Of a DNA stretch of 6,021 nucleotides, positions 5,458 to 6,021 are shown in pieces. The notes under the pieces were generated by a model. It did not search any database. It was not told the DNA's origin and saw only the letters and a program-made list of their open reading frames with translations. Position 1 is the first letter of the stretch. The number at the start of each line of letters is the position of its first letter. The translations under genes were made by a program, and so were the position numbers. Source of the DNA: JAAFHS01 sp031396505 (GTDB taxonomy: Bacteria; Pseudomonadota; Alphaproteobacteria; Rhodobacterales; Rhodobacteraceae); NCBI GenBank assembly GCA_031396505.1, contig JANNKX010000177.1:1-6021 (forward strand), written 5' to 3'.

Positions 5458-6021
5458 ATGCATGATACCGACACCACCCACCCCACCCGCGCCGGATTCG
5501 TCGCCCTCATCGGCGAGCCAAATGCCGGCAAATCCACCCTCTTGAACAAGATGGTCGGCGCGAAAGTCTCCATCGTCACCCACAAGGTGCAAACCACCCG
5601 CGCCCGCATCCGTGGCATCGCCATGGCGGGCCAGGCGCAGATCGTCTTTGTCGATACACCCGGCTTGTTCCGCCCGCGCCGCCGTCTTGACCGCGCCATG
5701 GTCAAGGCCGCATGGGGCGGGGCCGCCGACGCCGATGTCATCGTCCTGCTGATCGAGGCGCATCGCGGCCTGACATCGGGCGTCCAAGCCATCATCGACC
5801 GGATGCGCGACCAGATCCCGCAAGGCCAGCCCGTCGCCCTTGCCATCAACAAGATCGACCGCGTCAAATCCGAATCCCTGCTCGCCCTTGCGCAAGCCAT
5901 GAACGACGCCTTTCCGTTTCGCGAAACCTTCATGATTTCCGCCGAAAAGGGCTACGGCGTTGAAAAGCTGCGCGATTGGCTGGCGGGCCAGTTGCCCCTC
6001 GGCCCATGGTTCTACCCCGAG
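5458..6021 (+). CDS. era: GTPase Era, N-terminal part (runs off window end)
   Basis: Era is an essential GTPase that binds 16S rRNA near its 3' end and helps 30S subunit assembly. The 188 visible codons cover the GTPase domain: G1 GEPNAGKST (19-27), the switch I region with VQTTRARIRG (44-53), G3 DTPGLF (66-71), G4 NKID (131-134) and G5 SAEKG (161-165). THKVQTTR is typical of Era and separates it from EngA/Der. The C-terminal KH RNA-binding domain lies past the window edge. The ATG at 5458 puts a short polar leader (MHDTDTTHPT) before the conserved RAGFVALIGEPNAGKS, which suits alphaproteobacterial Era. No Shine-Dalgarno is visible, and an in-frame GTG at 5341 would add 39 unlikely residues. 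The 190-bp gap after rnc leaves room for separate expression. Confidence 0.95.
   Translation, partial: MHDTDTTHPTRAGFVALIGEPNAGKSTLLNKMVGAKVSIVTHKVQTTRARIRGIAMAGQAQIVFVDTPGLFRPRRRLDRAMVKAAWGGAADADVIVLLIEAHRGLTSGVQAIIDRMRDQIPQGQPVALAINKIDRVKSESLLALAQAMNDAFPFRETFMISAEKGYGVEKLRDWLAGQLPLGPWFYPE

Noticed and set aside
1..6021. CRISPR arrays, tRNA or rRNA genes, insertion sequences, phage or defence genes
   Set aside because: No direct-repeat array, RNA gene or transposase was seen; apart from the spacer at 5268-5457 the window is filled by housekeeping coding sequence.

Overview
The window looks like chromosomal core DNA from an alphaproteobacterium, most likely a Rhodobacterales member. It is GC-rich with strong G/C preference at third codon positions. 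The plus-strand gene order is rel C-terminus, a DUF2062 membrane protein, pdxJ, acpS, lepB, a second lepB-like gene, rnc and era. I recall this order, apart from the extra lepB-like gene, as typical of Rhodobacterales. E. coli groups the same genes in another order (lepB-rnc-era-recO-pdxJ-acpS). The taxonomic call is an inference from synteny and protein style.

Layout. Positions 1-144 encode, on the MINUS strand, part of the TGS domain of a Rel/SpoT (p)ppGpp enzyme. Positions 136-777 encode, on the PLUS strand, the C-terminal helical, cysteine-containing and ACT regions of the same kind of enzyme. The two pieces meet head-on at about 136-145, so the rel gene is rearranged here or the sequence is chimeric. 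From 803 to 5267 the genes are tightly packed with gaps of 10-31 bp or a 4-bp overlap: DUF2062 (803-1489), pdxJ (1521-2270), acpS (2281-2718), lepB (2744-3529), a DUF805-signal peptidase fusion (3547-4587) and rnc (4584-5267). A 190-bp spacer follows, holding a small hairpin and a run of nine G. The window ends inside era (from 5458).

How the genes relate. This is a housekeeping cluster. Rel controls the stringent response. PdxJ makes pyridoxine 5'-phosphate. AcpS converts apo acyl carrier protein to its holo form. LepB removes signal peptides from exported proteins. RNase III processes rRNA and other double-stranded RNA, and Era supports 30S ribosome maturation. The close spacing suggests one operon from about 803 to 5267.

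Two points stand out. First, the inverted TGS segment in rel fits an inversion between 9-10 bp inverted repeats that keeps the codon register, though a library or assembly chimera at a contig edge is at least as likely. Second, the second lepB-like gene is a DUF805 fusion that keeps the catalytic Ser but has Ala at the general-base Lys position. Its whole 346-residue product has only one lysine (K148), so it is probably a catalytically dead signal peptidase paralogue.
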